A stretch of DNA of 64,000 nucleotides. Source: Micromonospora sp. WMMD961 (lineage in GTDB: Bacteria > Actinomycetota > Actinomycetes > Mycobacteriales > Micromonosporaceae). The notes under the pieces were generated by a model, which saw only the letters and a program-made list of their open reading frames with translations, ran no database searches and was not told where the DNA came from. Numbering within the stretch: the first letter of the stretch is position 1; each line of letters begins with the position of its first letter. The translations under genes and the position numbers were made by a program. This document shows, piece by piece, positions 33,078 through 41,328 of the stretch. Location: positions 464,501 through 528,500 of the forward strand of contig NZ_JARUBJ010000002.1 in NCBI RefSeq assembly GCF_029626145.1, read 5' to 3'.

Positions 33078-34421
33078 CTACTGCCGGATCTGCACCCCGG
33101 CGTCGGCCAGGCCGCGGATCACCTGGGCGGACTCACCGAAGCCGATGATCAGTACGGCGTCCGCGCCGAAGGCCTTGATCTCCTTCGCGCCGCCGCTGAA
33201 GTCGACCGGGGGCGCCTTCGCGTCGGCCGGCGGTTCGTACGTCATCAGCTTGAGCCGGTCGTTCGCGATGCCGGCCTTCTCCAGTTCGTCGCGGACGGTG
33301 GCCTGGAGGCCCTCACCGTAGGAGTCCTTCCGGGCCACGATGACGATCTTCTGTGACCCGTCGCGGAGAATCACGTCGGCCAGCGCCCGGCCCTGGAGGC
33401 TGTCCGGAGGGGCGGTGCGGAAGTAGAGGCCCTTGTCCTCCACGTCGGTCAGCCCGCTGTCGGTGTTGGACGGGGAGAAGAGGATCTTCCCGGCCCGCAC
33501 CACGTCCGGCAGCACCTCTCGGGAGATGCCCGAACCACCCGCGCCGATGATCACGCTGACGCCGTCCGCCACGTGCTTGGCCACCGTCGCCTTGGCCACC
33601 GTCGGGCTGGTGCCGTCGTCACCCTCGACCCAGGTCACCGGCTTGCCCAGCGCGCCGCCGGCGGCGTTGACCTCCTTGATCGCCAGCGCGGCGCCGGCGG
33701 CCATCGGGGGGTACGCGATCGCCAGGTCACCGGTCTTCGGCAGCAGGCCGCCCAACTTCAGGGGCTCCTGGTCGGGGTCGCCCCCCGGGCGCTGCTTCTT
33801 CGGCTTCGGCGGCGTCTTGGTGCTCGCCGCCGACTCGATGCCCGCGCCGACGAACTCGGTCTTGCCGTCGTTGATCTGCTGCCCGTCGAAGGTCAGCGTG
33901 GCGTAGCTCGCGGTGGCCGGCTCACCCTTGTCGGTGAAGCCCGCCCGGGTCAACGACACGCTGCGGTACTCGATGTCCTGCCCGTTGCGGGCCAGCGCGA
34001 GACAACTCGCCGGATCCTCGCAGCGCTGCCCGTCGTTGGTCACCGCGACGATCTGCTTCGCGATGGCCGCCGGGTCGGTACTACCGGCCAGCTGCGCGGC
34101 GAGCACGGCGATCACCACCGCGTCGTACGACTCGGCTGCGTACAGATAGTCCGTCAGCGCCGGATCGACGGCCTTCAGTCGGCTCTTGAAGTCCTCCGGC
34201 AGCGGGGTGAGTGGCGTGGTGCCCTTCATCCCGTCCACGAGGCTCGCACGTTCCTTCAACTCCGCAGGATAGGAGTTGAGCATGTTGCCGTCCGTGCCGT
34301 AGAGGCGCACCTGTTGGGCGCTGGCCTCCTTGGCCTTGTCATCCCCGCAAGCGCTTGTGGCGAGCAGGATCGTCGCGCAGGCAGCCAGTGTGGCCACCCG
34401 CGAGCGGCGTGAAACGAGCAT
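33078..34421 (-). CDS. Substrate-binding lipoprotein, apparently circularly permuted (Leu/Ile/Val-type)
   Basis: A 447-residue lipoprotein with signal peptide and lipobox ATSAC (Cys25). Residues about 37-195 match the C-terminal portion of the Leu/Ile/Val-binding family (LYGTDGNMLNSYPAE, YAAESYDAVVIAVLAAQLAG). A Pro/Lys-rich linker (197-220) follows, then 221-447 match the N-terminal portion (LKLGGLLPKTGDLA, AALAIKEVNAAGGALGK, FSPSNTDSGLT, FRTAPPDSLQGRA) and stop at GLADAGVQIRQ, exactly where normal members continue into the YGTDG segment. The two parts are thus in reversed order: a circular permutation. Two Cys (134, 140) may be disulfide bonded. No permease genes are adjacent. Ligand unknown; amino acids or amides are typical. 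Confidence 0.85.
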   Translation of the reverse strand: MLVSRRSRVATLAACATILLATSACGDDKAKEASAQQVRLYGTDGNMLNSYPAELKERASLVDGMKGTTPLTPLPEDFKSRLKAVDPALTDYLYAAESYDAVVIAVLAAQLAGSTDPAAIAKQIVAVTNDGQRCEDPASCLALARNGQDIEYRSVSLTRAGFTDKGEPATASYATLTFDGQQINDGKTEFVGAGIESAASTKTPPKPKKQRPGGDPDQEPLKLGGLLPKTGDLAIAYPPMAAGAALAIKEVNAAGGALGKPVTWVEGDDGTSPTVAKATVAKHVADGVSVIIGAGGSGISREVLPDVVRAGKILFSPSNTDSGLTDVEDKGLYFRTAPPDSLQGRALADVILRDGSQKIVIVARKDSYGEGLQATVRDELEKAGIANDRLKLMTYEPPADAKAPPVDFSGGAKEIKAFGADAVLIIGFGESAQVIRGLADAGVQIRQ

Positions 34422-34577
34422 GGTCGTCCTTCCTCCGGCGAAGGTCCGCTGCGCACATTAGCGTGCCGAGGCCGACGGTGGGACCGTGGAGGTGGCGTAA
34501 AGCGCAGGTAGCTCGCATTGAACACGGACAGTGACGATCGGTGGGGGTGCTTGACCTCCCGTCCTACTGTGCGCTGG

Positions 34578-34967
34578 GTGACGGACCTACCACAGCAAAC
34601 GTTCGACGACGCAGCCGCCGTGCTCCGCTCGGCGCTGGCCGGGGATGGAGACGCGGTGGTGGGCGCGTTCGACGCGGTCGTCGACCGGGCCGGCCTGAGT
34701 GGCGCGTACGGGGTCGCCTGGTGTCTCGCCGCGACGATGCTGGGTGACACCCCGGCGGCCAGCGGGGCGGCGCTGGACTTCCCGGGGATCGACCAGGCGG
34801 AGTACGACACCCGCTGGGTGGCGCGTTTCGTCAGCGCGTACGCCAATCGGGACGAGCCGACCGGAGAGGCGCTGTTCGGGGCTGCGGCAGCCGATGGTCT
34901 GCTGCCCGACTGCCTGCTCACCCTCGCCGGCTCGACGATCGCCACCCTGCGCAGCCGCGCCGGGTGA
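34578..34967 (+). CDS. Hypothetical small protein
   Basis: A 129-residue, Ala-rich soluble protein with no recognised domain. It contains repeated helices (FDDAAAVLRSALAGDGDAVV, GVAWCLAATMLGD, WVARFVSAYANRD) and may be a helical bundle. TACTGT at 34565-34570 ends 7 bases before GTG 34578, consistent with a leaderless mRNA. A strong hairpin follows the stop. Similar small proteins are common in actinomycetes; function unknown. Confidence 0.65.
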   Translation: MTDLPQQTFDDAAAVLRSALAGDGDAVVGAFDAVVDRAGLSGAYGVAWCLAATMLGDTPAASGAALDFPGIDQAEYDTRWVARFVSAYANRDEPTGEALFGAAAADGLLPDCLLTLAGSTIATLRSRAG

Positions 34968-34974
34968 GAGGCCG

Positions 34975-35010
34975 GGTCGCGGCGTCCGTCGGGGGGCGGA
35001 CGCCGCGACC
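34975..35010. terminator. Hairpin between convergent small genes
   Basis: GGTCGCGGCGTCCG at 34975-34988 pairs exactly with CGGACGCCGCGACC at 34997-35010 over an 8-base loop. It serves the hypothetical gene and the convergent secreted protein gene. Confidence 0.8.
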
Positions 35011-35021
35011 GGGCGCACCGG

Positions 35022-35462
35022 TCAGAACGCGTGGTACGCGATGAGCGGCTCGTACTCGTACCGCAGGTTCTCGAAGCGGACCCGGAAGTTGACCCCGTCC
35101 CGGACGTTGGTCGCCACCGTGATCCAGCCCGAGTTGGCCGGCAGGTAGGTCCAGTAGTTGCAGGCGCTGGTCTTGTCGACGAAGATCACGCACGCCTCGG
35201 TGGCATACACGCTCGCGTTGCGGACGTTGATGTCGCGACAGCGGGTGGTGGTGCGGTACTGGCCGGCTGAGCCGCCGTAGCGGCCACTTTCGAAGTACGA
35301 CCGGACTGCCCCGCCATAGCAGGTGGCGAGCGGGGCGAAGGCGTTCGTGCCAGGGGCGGCCGGTGTGATCGGCGTGGGTGCGGCGGCCTGTGCGGGTGCG
35401 CCGGCGAAGAGCAGCGCGGCGGTCGTGGCGACGGCGAACAGGCGAGCGGTCGGGGATGGCAT
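35022..35462 (-). CDS. Secreted four-cysteine hypothetical protein
   Basis: A 146-residue exported protein. A Sec signal peptide (LFAVATTAALLFAG, ending AQA at about 26) is followed by a Pro/Ala stretch and a compact domain with Cys at 48, 75, 91 and 101, probably two disulfides, and many aromatic residues (SYFESGRYGG, ACNYWTYLPANSGW). It resembles small beta-rich exported proteins of actinomycetes, but I cannot name a family. ATG 35462; no operon partner. Confidence 0.7.
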   Translation of the reverse strand: MPSPTARLFAVATTAALLFAGAPAQAAAPTPITPAAPGTNAFAPLATCYGGAVRSYFESGRYGGSAGQYRTTTRCRDINVRNASVYATEACVIFVDKTSACNYWTYLPANSGWITVATNVRDGVNFRVRFENLRYEYEPLIAYHAF

Positions 35463-35592
35463 GCGTGCAGGCCTCCGAAACAGTCAACTGACAGTCCGGA
35501 TTGGACTGATCATCGGACGGTGACGATGATACGTATCGATCGATGCTGTCGTGGCCCCGTTGATGTCCGCCCCGTGTGGTAGCTCTGTAGGC

Positions 35593-36300
35593 ATGTCCGA
35601 GGCCATGCTCAGCAAGGTGCGCAAGCTGCTGGCCCAGGCCGAGGATCCGGCCTGCACGCCCGCCGAAGCCGCCGCGTTCACCGCCAAGGCGACCGAGCTG
35701 ATCGCCCGCTACGGCGTGGACCGGGCGCTGCTGGCCGTCCGCGACCCGACCACCGATCCCGTCGGCGACCGGGTTCTGGACATCGTCGCCCCGTACGCCC
35801 GCGACAAGGTCGGCCTGCTCGCCGCCGTCGCCGAGCCGCTGCGCTGCCGTTGCGTGCGCCGTCGGCAGGGCAACGGCTTCGCGCTGCACCTCTTCGGCTT
35901 CGCCAGTGACCTGGAGCGGGTCGACCTGCTCTTCACCTCGCTGCTCGTGCAGGCGGCGCACGGCCTGGCCGCCACCCCGGTGCCGGAGGACGACCATCCC
36001 GCCGCCTTTCGTCGCTCCTGGCTGGCCGGCTTCGCGGAGGTGATCGGAGGCCGCCTCTGGGCGGCGGAGACGGCGGCGGCCAGCGAGTCGGGCACGCCGT
36101 CGGTGGCGCTGGTGCTCGCCGACCGGTCCGACCGGGTGCAACGACGGCTCAGCGAGGAGTACCCACGGCTGCGCACCGCACCGCCACGCCGATTGGGCGG
36201 CACCGGGTTCGGCTCGGGTGCGGAGGCCGGCCAACGCGCGAACCTGGGCGGCCGGGACCTCTCCGGCCGCTCCGCTGCTGATCGGCGGCTCGGCCGGTGA
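35593..36300 (+). CDS. DUF2786 domain protein
   Basis: A 235-residue cytoplasmic protein. The first 40 residues are the DUF2786 module (MLSKVRKLLAQAEDPACTPAEAAAFTAKATELIARYGVD, shown in part by MLSKVRKLLAQAEDP); a longer domain follows (LEPLRCRCVRRR-like segment, FASDLERVDLLFTSLLVQA, AFRRSWLAGFAEVIGGRLW). These are seen in phage and actinomycete proteins of unknown role. The C-terminal 40 residues are Gly/Arg-rich. ATG 35593 is weakly supported by GTAGGC upstream. No neighbours suggest function. Confidence 0.75.
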   Translation: MSEAMLSKVRKLLAQAEDPACTPAEAAAFTAKATELIARYGVDRALLAVRDPTTDPVGDRVLDIVAPYARDKVGLLAAVAEPLRCRCVRRRQGNGFALHLFGFASDLERVDLLFTSLLVQAAHGLAATPVPEDDHPAAFRRSWLAGFAEVIGGRLWAAETAAASESGTPSVALVLADRSDRVQRRLSEEYPRLRTAPPRRLGGTGFGSGAEAGQRANLGGRDLSGRSAADRRLGR

Positions 36301-36320
36301 GCCGGTCAGGCGTCAGCCGG

Positions 36321-36833
36321 TCAGGCGGAGGTGCCGGGCTGGCGTGACACCGTGTCGACGTAGCGGGTGAGCAGCTCGTGCCAGCCGGCGGTGAGTGCCT
36401 TGCGGTATCCCTCGGCCGCCTCGCCATGCCGGTCGAAGTGCCGGTGCTCCAGCTCGACCCGGGTGCGTTCCGGCCCTTCCGGCAGGAACAGCACCTCGAC
36501 CTCGCTGGCCCGGGCCGGATCCGGCACCGGCGCCCGGTCGGGGCCGATCTGCCAGACGAAGACCAGCCGCCGCGGCGGATCCCAGGTGAGCACCCGCCCC
36601 CAGTCGGCGCGGAAGCCGTACGGGCCGATCTCGTAGAGCATGCCGCCGGCCCGGGGCTCCATGCCCAGCTCGTCGAGTGCGTCCGGGCCGGACCAGGTGT
36701 ATTCGACGACCCACCAGTCAGTCAGCTTTGCGGTGAAGACCGCGAACGCATGCTCGGCCGAGCCGGGGACGAGAAGACTGCACCGCAGGGAAAAACGGTC
36801 GGCGTCCTGCCGGATGTCGGCCGGATCAGTCAT
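36321..36833 (-). CDS. SRPBCC/AHSA1-type protein
   Basis: A 170-residue START-like fold protein. Segments: SLLVPGSAEHAFAVFTAKLTDWW at the N-terminus (polar helix), GGMLYEIGPYGFRADWGRVL and RRLVFVWQIGPD strands, then VELEHRHFDRHGEAAEGYRK and a C-terminal helix WHELLTRYVDTV. Proteins of this group bind hydrophobic ligands or assist stress responses. ATG 36833 has AGGAA 2 bases upstream; ATG 36845 is 4 codons earlier. It converges with the DUF2786 gene. Confidence 0.82.
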   Translation of the reverse strand: MTDPADIRQDADRFSLRCSLLVPGSAEHAFAVFTAKLTDWWVVEYTWSGPDALDELGMEPRAGGMLYEIGPYGFRADWGRVLTWDPPRRLVFVWQIGPDRAPVPDPARASEVEVLFLPEGPERTRVELEHRHFDRHGEAAEGYRKALTAGWHELLTRYVDTVSRQPGTSA

Positions 36834-37001
36834 TTCCTGTCCCATAGGCCCGGACCATACCGGCTGATGCCCGGGTGTGCAGCTTCGCGCGGTGCCCAGT
36901 TACAGACAGAGGGTCGCCGGGCCGTCACGCACGGGATGCCCGACCGGAAACCGGGTAACCGCGCGAACGACCGGAACTCTGTGCAGGCGGGGCGGGAGAT
37001 C

Positions 37002-37922
37002 ATGAGCGAGAACGCGCAGCAACGAGGGCCGGACCGGGACGTCGACAGGGCAGAACCGGACGTCCTGCTCGACATCCCGAAGGTGTCCGTCGACTCGATC
37101 CGGCTGGTGGTCGACGGCCTCGACGCCGACCTGTCGCTGCGGGCCCGGGTGGCCAACCTCCTCCAGGTCGACGCCGGCGTACGGGTGCACCTGAGCGGCG
37201 GCGAACTGGACGTGAACGGGGTGCACGCCGAGGCGCAGCTACGGGTGCGGCTGGAGCAGCTGACCAGCATCCTGGGGCGGGCGCTCGACACCCTCGACAG
37301 CAACCCACAGATCATCGAATCGCTCGCTCGGACGGCCACCGCCGTCGACGACGTGAACCGCAGCGCGCAGCAGTTGGCCGCCGGGGCAGCGGAGGTCCGG
37401 GCGTCGGCGAGGCGCTCTGACGGCGTACTCGAGGGAATGGGTCAGCAGGTCGGTGCGGTCGCCGACCGTGACCGACCCGGTCCTCCTGATCGGCCGGGTC
37501 CGGGTCGGCCTGGACCAGGTCCGGTCGGCTCGGAACCGAGGGCCGGGGGTCCAGGGCCCCGAGCTGGCGGCCCTGGACCAGCCGATCAGTCGCGACCGGC
37601 GGGTCAGCATCCGGAGGCTCGTGAGCCGGAAGGTCAGCATCCGGCGGGCCCGAGGCCCGAAGCCCGTGAGTCGGCGGGCCGGGGGCCGGAAGGAAGGACT
37701 GGACGATCCGGTGACCGGCCCGATCAGGCGGCTGCGCCCGGTCCGAGCCCGTCCGGAGACGGTGACGGCGGTCTGTCGGCCACGGCGCAGGCTGCCGCCC
37801 AGAACGCCGCGCAGCTCGCCGAGCAGGCGGGGGAGACGCTGCGACAGGCCGGACGCAGCGTGTGGGAGGCGATCCAGGGCAGCGTGGTGCAGCACCGCCC
37901 GCAGGGTCGCCACGACCGCTGA
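37002..37922 (+). CDS. Hypothetical protein with coiled coil and Pro/Gly-rich centre
   Basis: A 306-residue protein with three parts. Residues 1-110 look ordered (DVLLDIPKVSVDSIRLVVDG, then LRVRLEQLTSILGRALDTLD); a disordered stretch of about 120 residues follows, rich in PGPGRP and PRAGGPGP; the last 45 residues form an amphipathic helix (AAQNAAQLAEQAGETLRQAG). GGGAG precedes ATG 37002. The central DNA is repetitive and its frame is hard to be sure of; the flanks share the same frame, so I take it as one gene. Function unknown. Confidence 0.6.
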   Translation: MSENAQQRGPDRDVDRAEPDVLLDIPKVSVDSIRLVVDGLDADLSLRARVANLLQVDAGVRVHLSGGELDVNGVHAEAQLRVRLEQLTSILGRALDTLDSNPQIIESLARTATAVDDVNRSAQQLAAGAAEVRASARRSDGVLEGMGQQVGAVADRDRPGPPDRPGPGRPGPGPVGSEPRAGGPGPRAGGPGPADQSRPAGQHPEAREPEGQHPAGPRPEARESAGRGPEGRTGRSGDRPDQAAAPGPSPSGDGDGGLSATAQAAAQNAAQLAEQAGETLRQAGRSVWEAIQGSVVQHRPQGRHDR

Positions 37923-37948
37923 CGCCGTGCCGCCGCGTGGCCGCGCCA

Positions 37949-38025
37949 TGATCGACTCGGTTTCCTTGATACCGCGGTGTCGCGAGCACTGGGACACCCC
38001 GACATCAGGGAAGTCGAGTTGATCA
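37949..38025. repeat. Intergenic palindromic repeat, family B copy 2
   Basis: TGATCGACTCG at 37949-37959 and CGAGTTGATCA at 38015-38025 close a 77-base element with an inner ACACCCCGACATC. It is the same size as copy 1 and lies after the coiled-coil gene. Confidence 0.8.
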
Positions 38026-38067
38026 CAAGCCGTTCCGTGGTGCTGCTGGCCGGTGGGAGGGGCCAGG

Positions 38068-38271
38068 TCAGAAGTCAGGTCCGCGCCAGTGGGCTCCCAG
38101 CACCGCTGCCTCTATGCGGAGCAGCAGGCCCGCGATCACCAGCAGAGCGCCGGACACGAGGAACTCGCCGCTGGAATTGACGCCGCTGAGGCCCATGACG
38201 AAGAGGGCGCCGCCGACAACAGCGCCGAGTGTTCCGATGGTCTCCACGATCCCGCCAGGTCTTCTGTCCAC
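38068..38271 (-). CDS. Small two-helix membrane protein
   Basis: A 67-residue protein with two hydrophobic helices: TLGAVVGGALFVMGLSG and FLVSGALLVIAGLLL, the first after a short basic N-terminus. GTG 38271 lies 10 bases from TACGCT on the minus strand, suiting a leaderless start; GTG 38247 is an alternative. No function known; such small membrane proteins are common in actinomycetes. Confidence 0.6.
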   Translation of the reverse strand: MDRRPGGIVETIGTLGAVVGGALFVMGLSGVNSSGEFLVSGALLVIAGLLLRIEAAVLGAHWRGPDF

Positions 38272-38412
38272 GGGCCGGAGCGTAGGTGCGGACGATGAAC
38301 GCGGGGCGGCCAGGACCGGTCGTGCAGGGTATCGGTGAAAGCACCGGAAACAGCAAGATCCCCACCTGCGAATCCGCTGGTGGGGACCTCTGTAGCCCGG
38401 CGAAAGGCTATG

Positions 38413-38486
38413 TGGCCAGGGGCGGGGTCGAACCGCCGACCTTCCGATTTTCAGTCGGACGCTCGTACCAACTGAGCTACCTGGCC
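38413..38486 (-). tRNA. tRNA-Phe (GAA)
   Basis: Cloverleaf on the minus strand: acceptor GGCCAGG/CCTGGCC with discriminator A, D-stem GCTC/GAGC, anticodon loop CTGAAAA (GAA), and T-arm GGCGGTTCGACCCCGCC. 74 bases; CCA not encoded. Last of a three-tRNA minus-strand cluster. Confidence 0.95.
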
Positions 38487-38585
38487 GTGTCGCTCGGCTC
38501 ATGCTACCCGGCTACCGGATGAACCGGTGGCAGGGCGACCTGCTCCGATACGCAGAACGCCGCGCGAGGCGCGGCGTCAGCGCTG

Positions 38586-38659
38586 CGGTCCTGACGGGAC
38601 TTGAACCCGCGACCTCCGCCTTGACAGGGCGGCGAGCACTCCAACTGCTCCACAGGACC
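38586..38659 (-). tRNA. tRNA-Asp (GTC)
   Basis: Acceptor GGTCCTG/CAGGACC with discriminator G, anticodon stem CCGCC/GGCGG with loop CTGTCAA (GTC), T-loop GTTCAAGTC. 74 bases; CCA not encoded. Middle gene of the cluster. Confidence 0.96.
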
Positions 38660-38690
38660 TAGCTTGTGTTGCTCCGGCTTACGCCGGTCG

Positions 38691-38763
38691 TGCCCCCAAC
38701 GGGATTCGAACCCGTGCTACCGCCTTGAAAGGGCGGCGTCCTGGGCCGCTAGACGATGAGGGC
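38691..38763 (-). tRNA. tRNA-Glu (TTC)
   Basis: Acceptor GCCCTCA/TGGGGGC (one T-G pair), discriminator A; anticodon stem CCGCC/GGCGG with loop CTTTCAA (TTC); T-loop GTTCGAATC. 73 bases; CCA not encoded. First gene of the cluster. Confidence 0.96.
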
Positions 38764-38917
38764 GGCCCCGCCATCATTGCACACTCGCAACTTCAAGCGG
38801 ACTTGCTCCCATCCGGCCCCGCCGGAGGCTCCGAAAGCATACGTGATGCCTGGTCGGTCGACAAAATCGGAATCGGCAAGGGCTGGAAATGGGGGATAAC
38901 CGCAGGTCAAGGGCGGT

Positions 38918-39700
38918 CTAGCGGAGTTTGGCGATGCCGAAGCGCTTCTTCAGGTCGGCGATCAGGTGAGGGCAGGCGGCGAGCGTCGCGGCCCGGTTGC
39001 CACCCCCGTCGTGCAGCAGCACGATGGCACCGGGGCGGGCGGCGGTGTGGACCCGTTTGCCGATCGTGGCGGCGGTCGGCTTGTCCCAGTCCTGCGGGTC
39101 GACCGACCAGTGCAGCGGGAGCATGCCGAGCCCTTTCGCCACGTCCAGCACCTCCGGCGTCCACCGGCCGCCCGGCTGCCGGTAGAACGGCACCTTCGCG
39201 CCGGGAGCCGCCGTCTGGATGGCCTTGTTGGTGCGGGCCAGGTCGGCCTGGATCTCGTCGACGGGCCGCCGGGCCAGGTCGAGGTCGTGCCGCCAGCTGT
39301 GGTTGCAGAGCTGGTGCCCCTCGCGCACGATCCGCCGGACCAGCTCCGGGTGGCGCTGCACCTCGCGACCGACCACGCAGAAGGTCGCGGTCACCTTGGC
39401 GGCCTTCAGCTGGTCGAGCACCTTCGGCGTCCAGGTCGGGCTGGGCCCGTCGTCGAAGGTGAGGACCACCGGGCGTTCGCCGGTGTTGCGACGCAGGCCG
39501 GCCGGGAGCTTCGCCGGCAACGGACGCAGCGGAGGCTTGGCCGGCTTGGTGACGCTGGGGTGCGGTGTCGGGGTGGGCGGCCTGGTCGCTTCCACCGGCC
39601 GTGAAGCGCCGGCGGGTGCGATGGTGCGCTCCGGCTGGGCACAGCCGGACAGGGCCAGCGCCGCGGCGAGGACGGACGCCAGGACGGCGCGGGCTTGCAT
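38918..39700 (-). CDS. Polysaccharide deacetylase lipoprotein (CE4 family)
   Basis: Cell-surface carbohydrate esterase of 260 residues that would remove N-acetyl groups from peptidoglycan or a similar glycan. A lipobox LSGC (Cys20) ends the signal peptide, and about 50 Pro/Thr-rich residues act as spacer. Catalytic motifs: VLTFDDGPSP (base Asp and metal Asp), HSWRH (metal His pair), YRQPGGRW (Arg), SVDPQDW and IVLLHDGGG (catalytic His). No partner genes are adjacent. Confidence 0.93.
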   Translation of the reverse strand: MQARAVLASVLAAALALSGCAQPERTIAPAGASRPVEATRPPTPTPHPSVTKPAKPPLRPLPAKLPAGLRRNTGERPVVLTFDDGPSPTWTPKVLDQLKAAKVTATFCVVGREVQRHPELVRRIVREGHQLCNHSWRHDLDLARRPVDEIQADLARTNKAIQTAAPGAKVPFYRQPGGRWTPEVLDVAKGLGMLPLHWSVDPQDWDKPTAATIGKRVHTAARPGAIVLLHDGGGNRAATLAACPHLIADLKKRFGIAKLR

Positions 39701-39776
39701 CTGCTCGCTCCCGGAGGGGTCGGGGTAGGCGGACCCGCCCGACGGTAGTTCACCCGGTCAGCGGGCGACAGTGCGA

Positions 39777-40721
39777 TCAGTCACGCGTCGACTGGTCCAG
39801 GGAGTCACGGACCGCGGCGGCCAGCGAGACCGCCTCGGCCAGGTCCACCGGCCGGACCACCCCGGCGGGCAGCGCGTCTGCTCGCCAGCCGGGGCCGGCC
39901 GCGAGCGCCAACAGCGGGCGGCGGGGCGCGGCGAGCAACGCGCTGAGCTGGGCCGGGTCGGCGGTGGCGCGGGTGTGCGACCAGAGCACCACGGCGGCCG
40001 GTCCGGTCCGGTTGACCGCCTCGACCAGGGCGGCCACCGGCACCCGGGCGCCGAGCATCCGGTAGCTGACCCCGGCCTCCGCGAGAGCCGCGGCCAATGC
40101 TTCCAGTGGCAGGGTGTGCTGCTCCTCGTCGGCGCAGGAGAGCAGGATGCGGGCCGGGCCGGTGGGCACCCTGACCCGACTGGCCGCCGCGAGGGCCTCC
40201 GAGACGCAGCGGGACACCAGGTGTTCCACCTCGATCAGGCCGGCGGTGGCGGCGTGGCGTTCACCGATGCCGGCGAGCACCGGACGTAGCAGTCCCTCCC
40301 AGGTGGCGACGACCCCGCTGGTGGCCAAGGCGTGCGCGATCGTCTCGCTGATCACCGCCGCGTCCAGGCGCATGGCGGCTCGGGCCAATCCGCGGGCTGC
40401 CGGCCCGGCGCGGCCCACCGGGATGCTTCCACCGCCGTCGCGACCAGGTGCGTGGGTGCGGCCGGGGGCGACCGTGCCGTTGGATGACGGGTCCGGTGCC
40501 TGGCGGGCCCAGCGGGCCGCCTCGGCGGGGCTCACCCCCTCGGTGGTGAGGCGTCGCATGATCTCGAGGCGGGCCAGATCGGCCGGCGTGTAGCGGCGAT
40601 GGTGACCGGGGACGTGTTCACTGGGCCCGAGCCCGTAGCGCTGGTGCCAGGTGCGAAGGGTCGTGACCGCGACCCCCAGCCGGCGTGCGACCGCACCCGC
40701 GCTCAGCGCCTCATCGACCAC
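39777..40721 (-). CDS. MerR/B12-domain light-responsive regulator (LitR/CarH type)
   Basis: A 314-residue regulator. Residues 1-72 form the MerR helix-turn-helix (AGAVARRLGVAVTTLRTWHQ); about 105-180 is a helical bundle and 190-300 a cobalamin-binding Rossmann fold. CarH repressors bind adenosylcobalamin and fall apart in light. The bundle's Wx9EH appears as H156-x9-E166-H167, so Trp is His here; the lower axial His may be H202 in EEQHTLPL. It is the last gene behind crtE-crtI-idi; its GTG lies 11 bases inside idi. The target is probably the crtE/crtB region with direct repeats. Confidence 0.85.
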   Translation of the reverse strand: MVDEALSAGAVARRLGVAVTTLRTWHQRYGLGPSEHVPGHHRRYTPADLARLEIMRRLTTEGVSPAEAARWARQAPDPSSNGTVAPGRTHAPGRDGGGSIPVGRAGPAARGLARAAMRLDAAVISETIAHALATSGVVATWEGLLRPVLAGIGERHAATAGLIEVEHLVSRCVSEALAAASRVRVPTGPARILLSCADEEQHTLPLEALAAALAEAGVSYRMLGARVPVAALVEAVNRTGPAAVVLWSHTRATADPAQLSALLAAPRRPLLALAAGPGWRADALPAGVVRPVDLAEAVSLAAAVRDSLDQSTRD

Positions 40722-41328
40722 CCGACCGCTCCGCCGTGTCGTCCGCCGGTCCGGGCGGGGTCACGGCCAGGCTGGATGTGCCGGACGTGGACCCCGTGGG
40801 GCGCAGCAGCCGGTTCACCACCCCACCCAGCCAGGGCGCGTACGACCGGGGGTCGCGGTCCAGTTCGGCTTCCAGCGCGGTCGGGTCGGCCCACCGCAGC
40901 TCGGCCACCTCGCCCAGGTCCGGCAGCAGTGGAGCAGAGGGCAGGAAGTCGCCCCGCAACACGTGGTCGTACTCGAATTCGACCCGACCGGTCGCCGGGT
41001 CCTCGGCGTAGTAGACGTAGACGCCGACCTCGGTTAGCTCGACCGGGCCCGCGCCCAGTTCCTCGCGTAGCCGCCGGTTGGCGGCCTCGGCGAGCGACTC
41101 GCCCGGCTGGGGGTGGCCGCAGCAGGAGTTGGCCCAGCGCAGCGGGAACCGGGTCTTGACAGCGGCTCGGCGCTGGAGCAGCACCTGGCCGTCCGGGTCC
41201 ACCAGCAGCACGGAGAAGGCCCGGTGGAGTTGCCCCGGCGGCTGGTGCGCGGCGGCGACGGTCGTCTCGCCGTTGGCCTTGCCGGTCTCGTCGACCAGCT
41301 CGACAAGGTGCCCCTCGCGACCGCTCAT
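40711..41328 (-). CDS. idi: Isopentenyl-diphosphate isomerase, type 1
   Basis: Interconverts IPP and DMAPP, feeding the GGPP synthase. The Nudix-fold protein of 205 residues has the active Cys in WANSCCGHPQPGESL, the Nudix-like helix AEAANRRLREELG, the metal Glu pair in VEFEYDHVL and HRAFSVLL near the front. The C-terminal 30 residues are Thr/Pro/Gly-rich. ATG 41328 overlaps crtI by 4 bases (ATGA); the B12-type regulator follows with an 11-base overlap. Metals are Mg and Zn or Mn in the family. Confidence 0.93.
   Translation of the reverse strand: MSGREGHLVELVDETGKANGETTVAAAHQPPGQLHRAFSVLLVDPDGQVLLQRRAAVKTRFPLRWANSCCGHPQPGESLAEAANRRLREELGAGPVELTEVGVYVYYAEDPATGRVEFEYDHVLRGDFLPSAPLLPDLGEVAELRWADPTALEAELDRDPRSYAPWLGGVVNRLLRPTGSTSGTSSLAVTPPGPADDTAERSGGR

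Noticed and set aside
33078..34421. Assembly error or gene fusion explaining the substrate-binding protein
   Set aside because: One uninterrupted frame with a signal peptide at the front, a proper linker and a family-like junction supports real permutation.
37453..38022. An alternative frame in the Pro/Gly-rich gene, rich in Arg and Val
   Set aside because: The flanking regions in the annotated frame are helix-like on both sides; the alternative starts inside repetitive DNA and runs into the family B repeat.
38487..38585. Integrated element at the tRNA cluster
   Set aside because: No integrase gene, no repeated tRNA 3' ends and no change in base composition around the three tRNAs.
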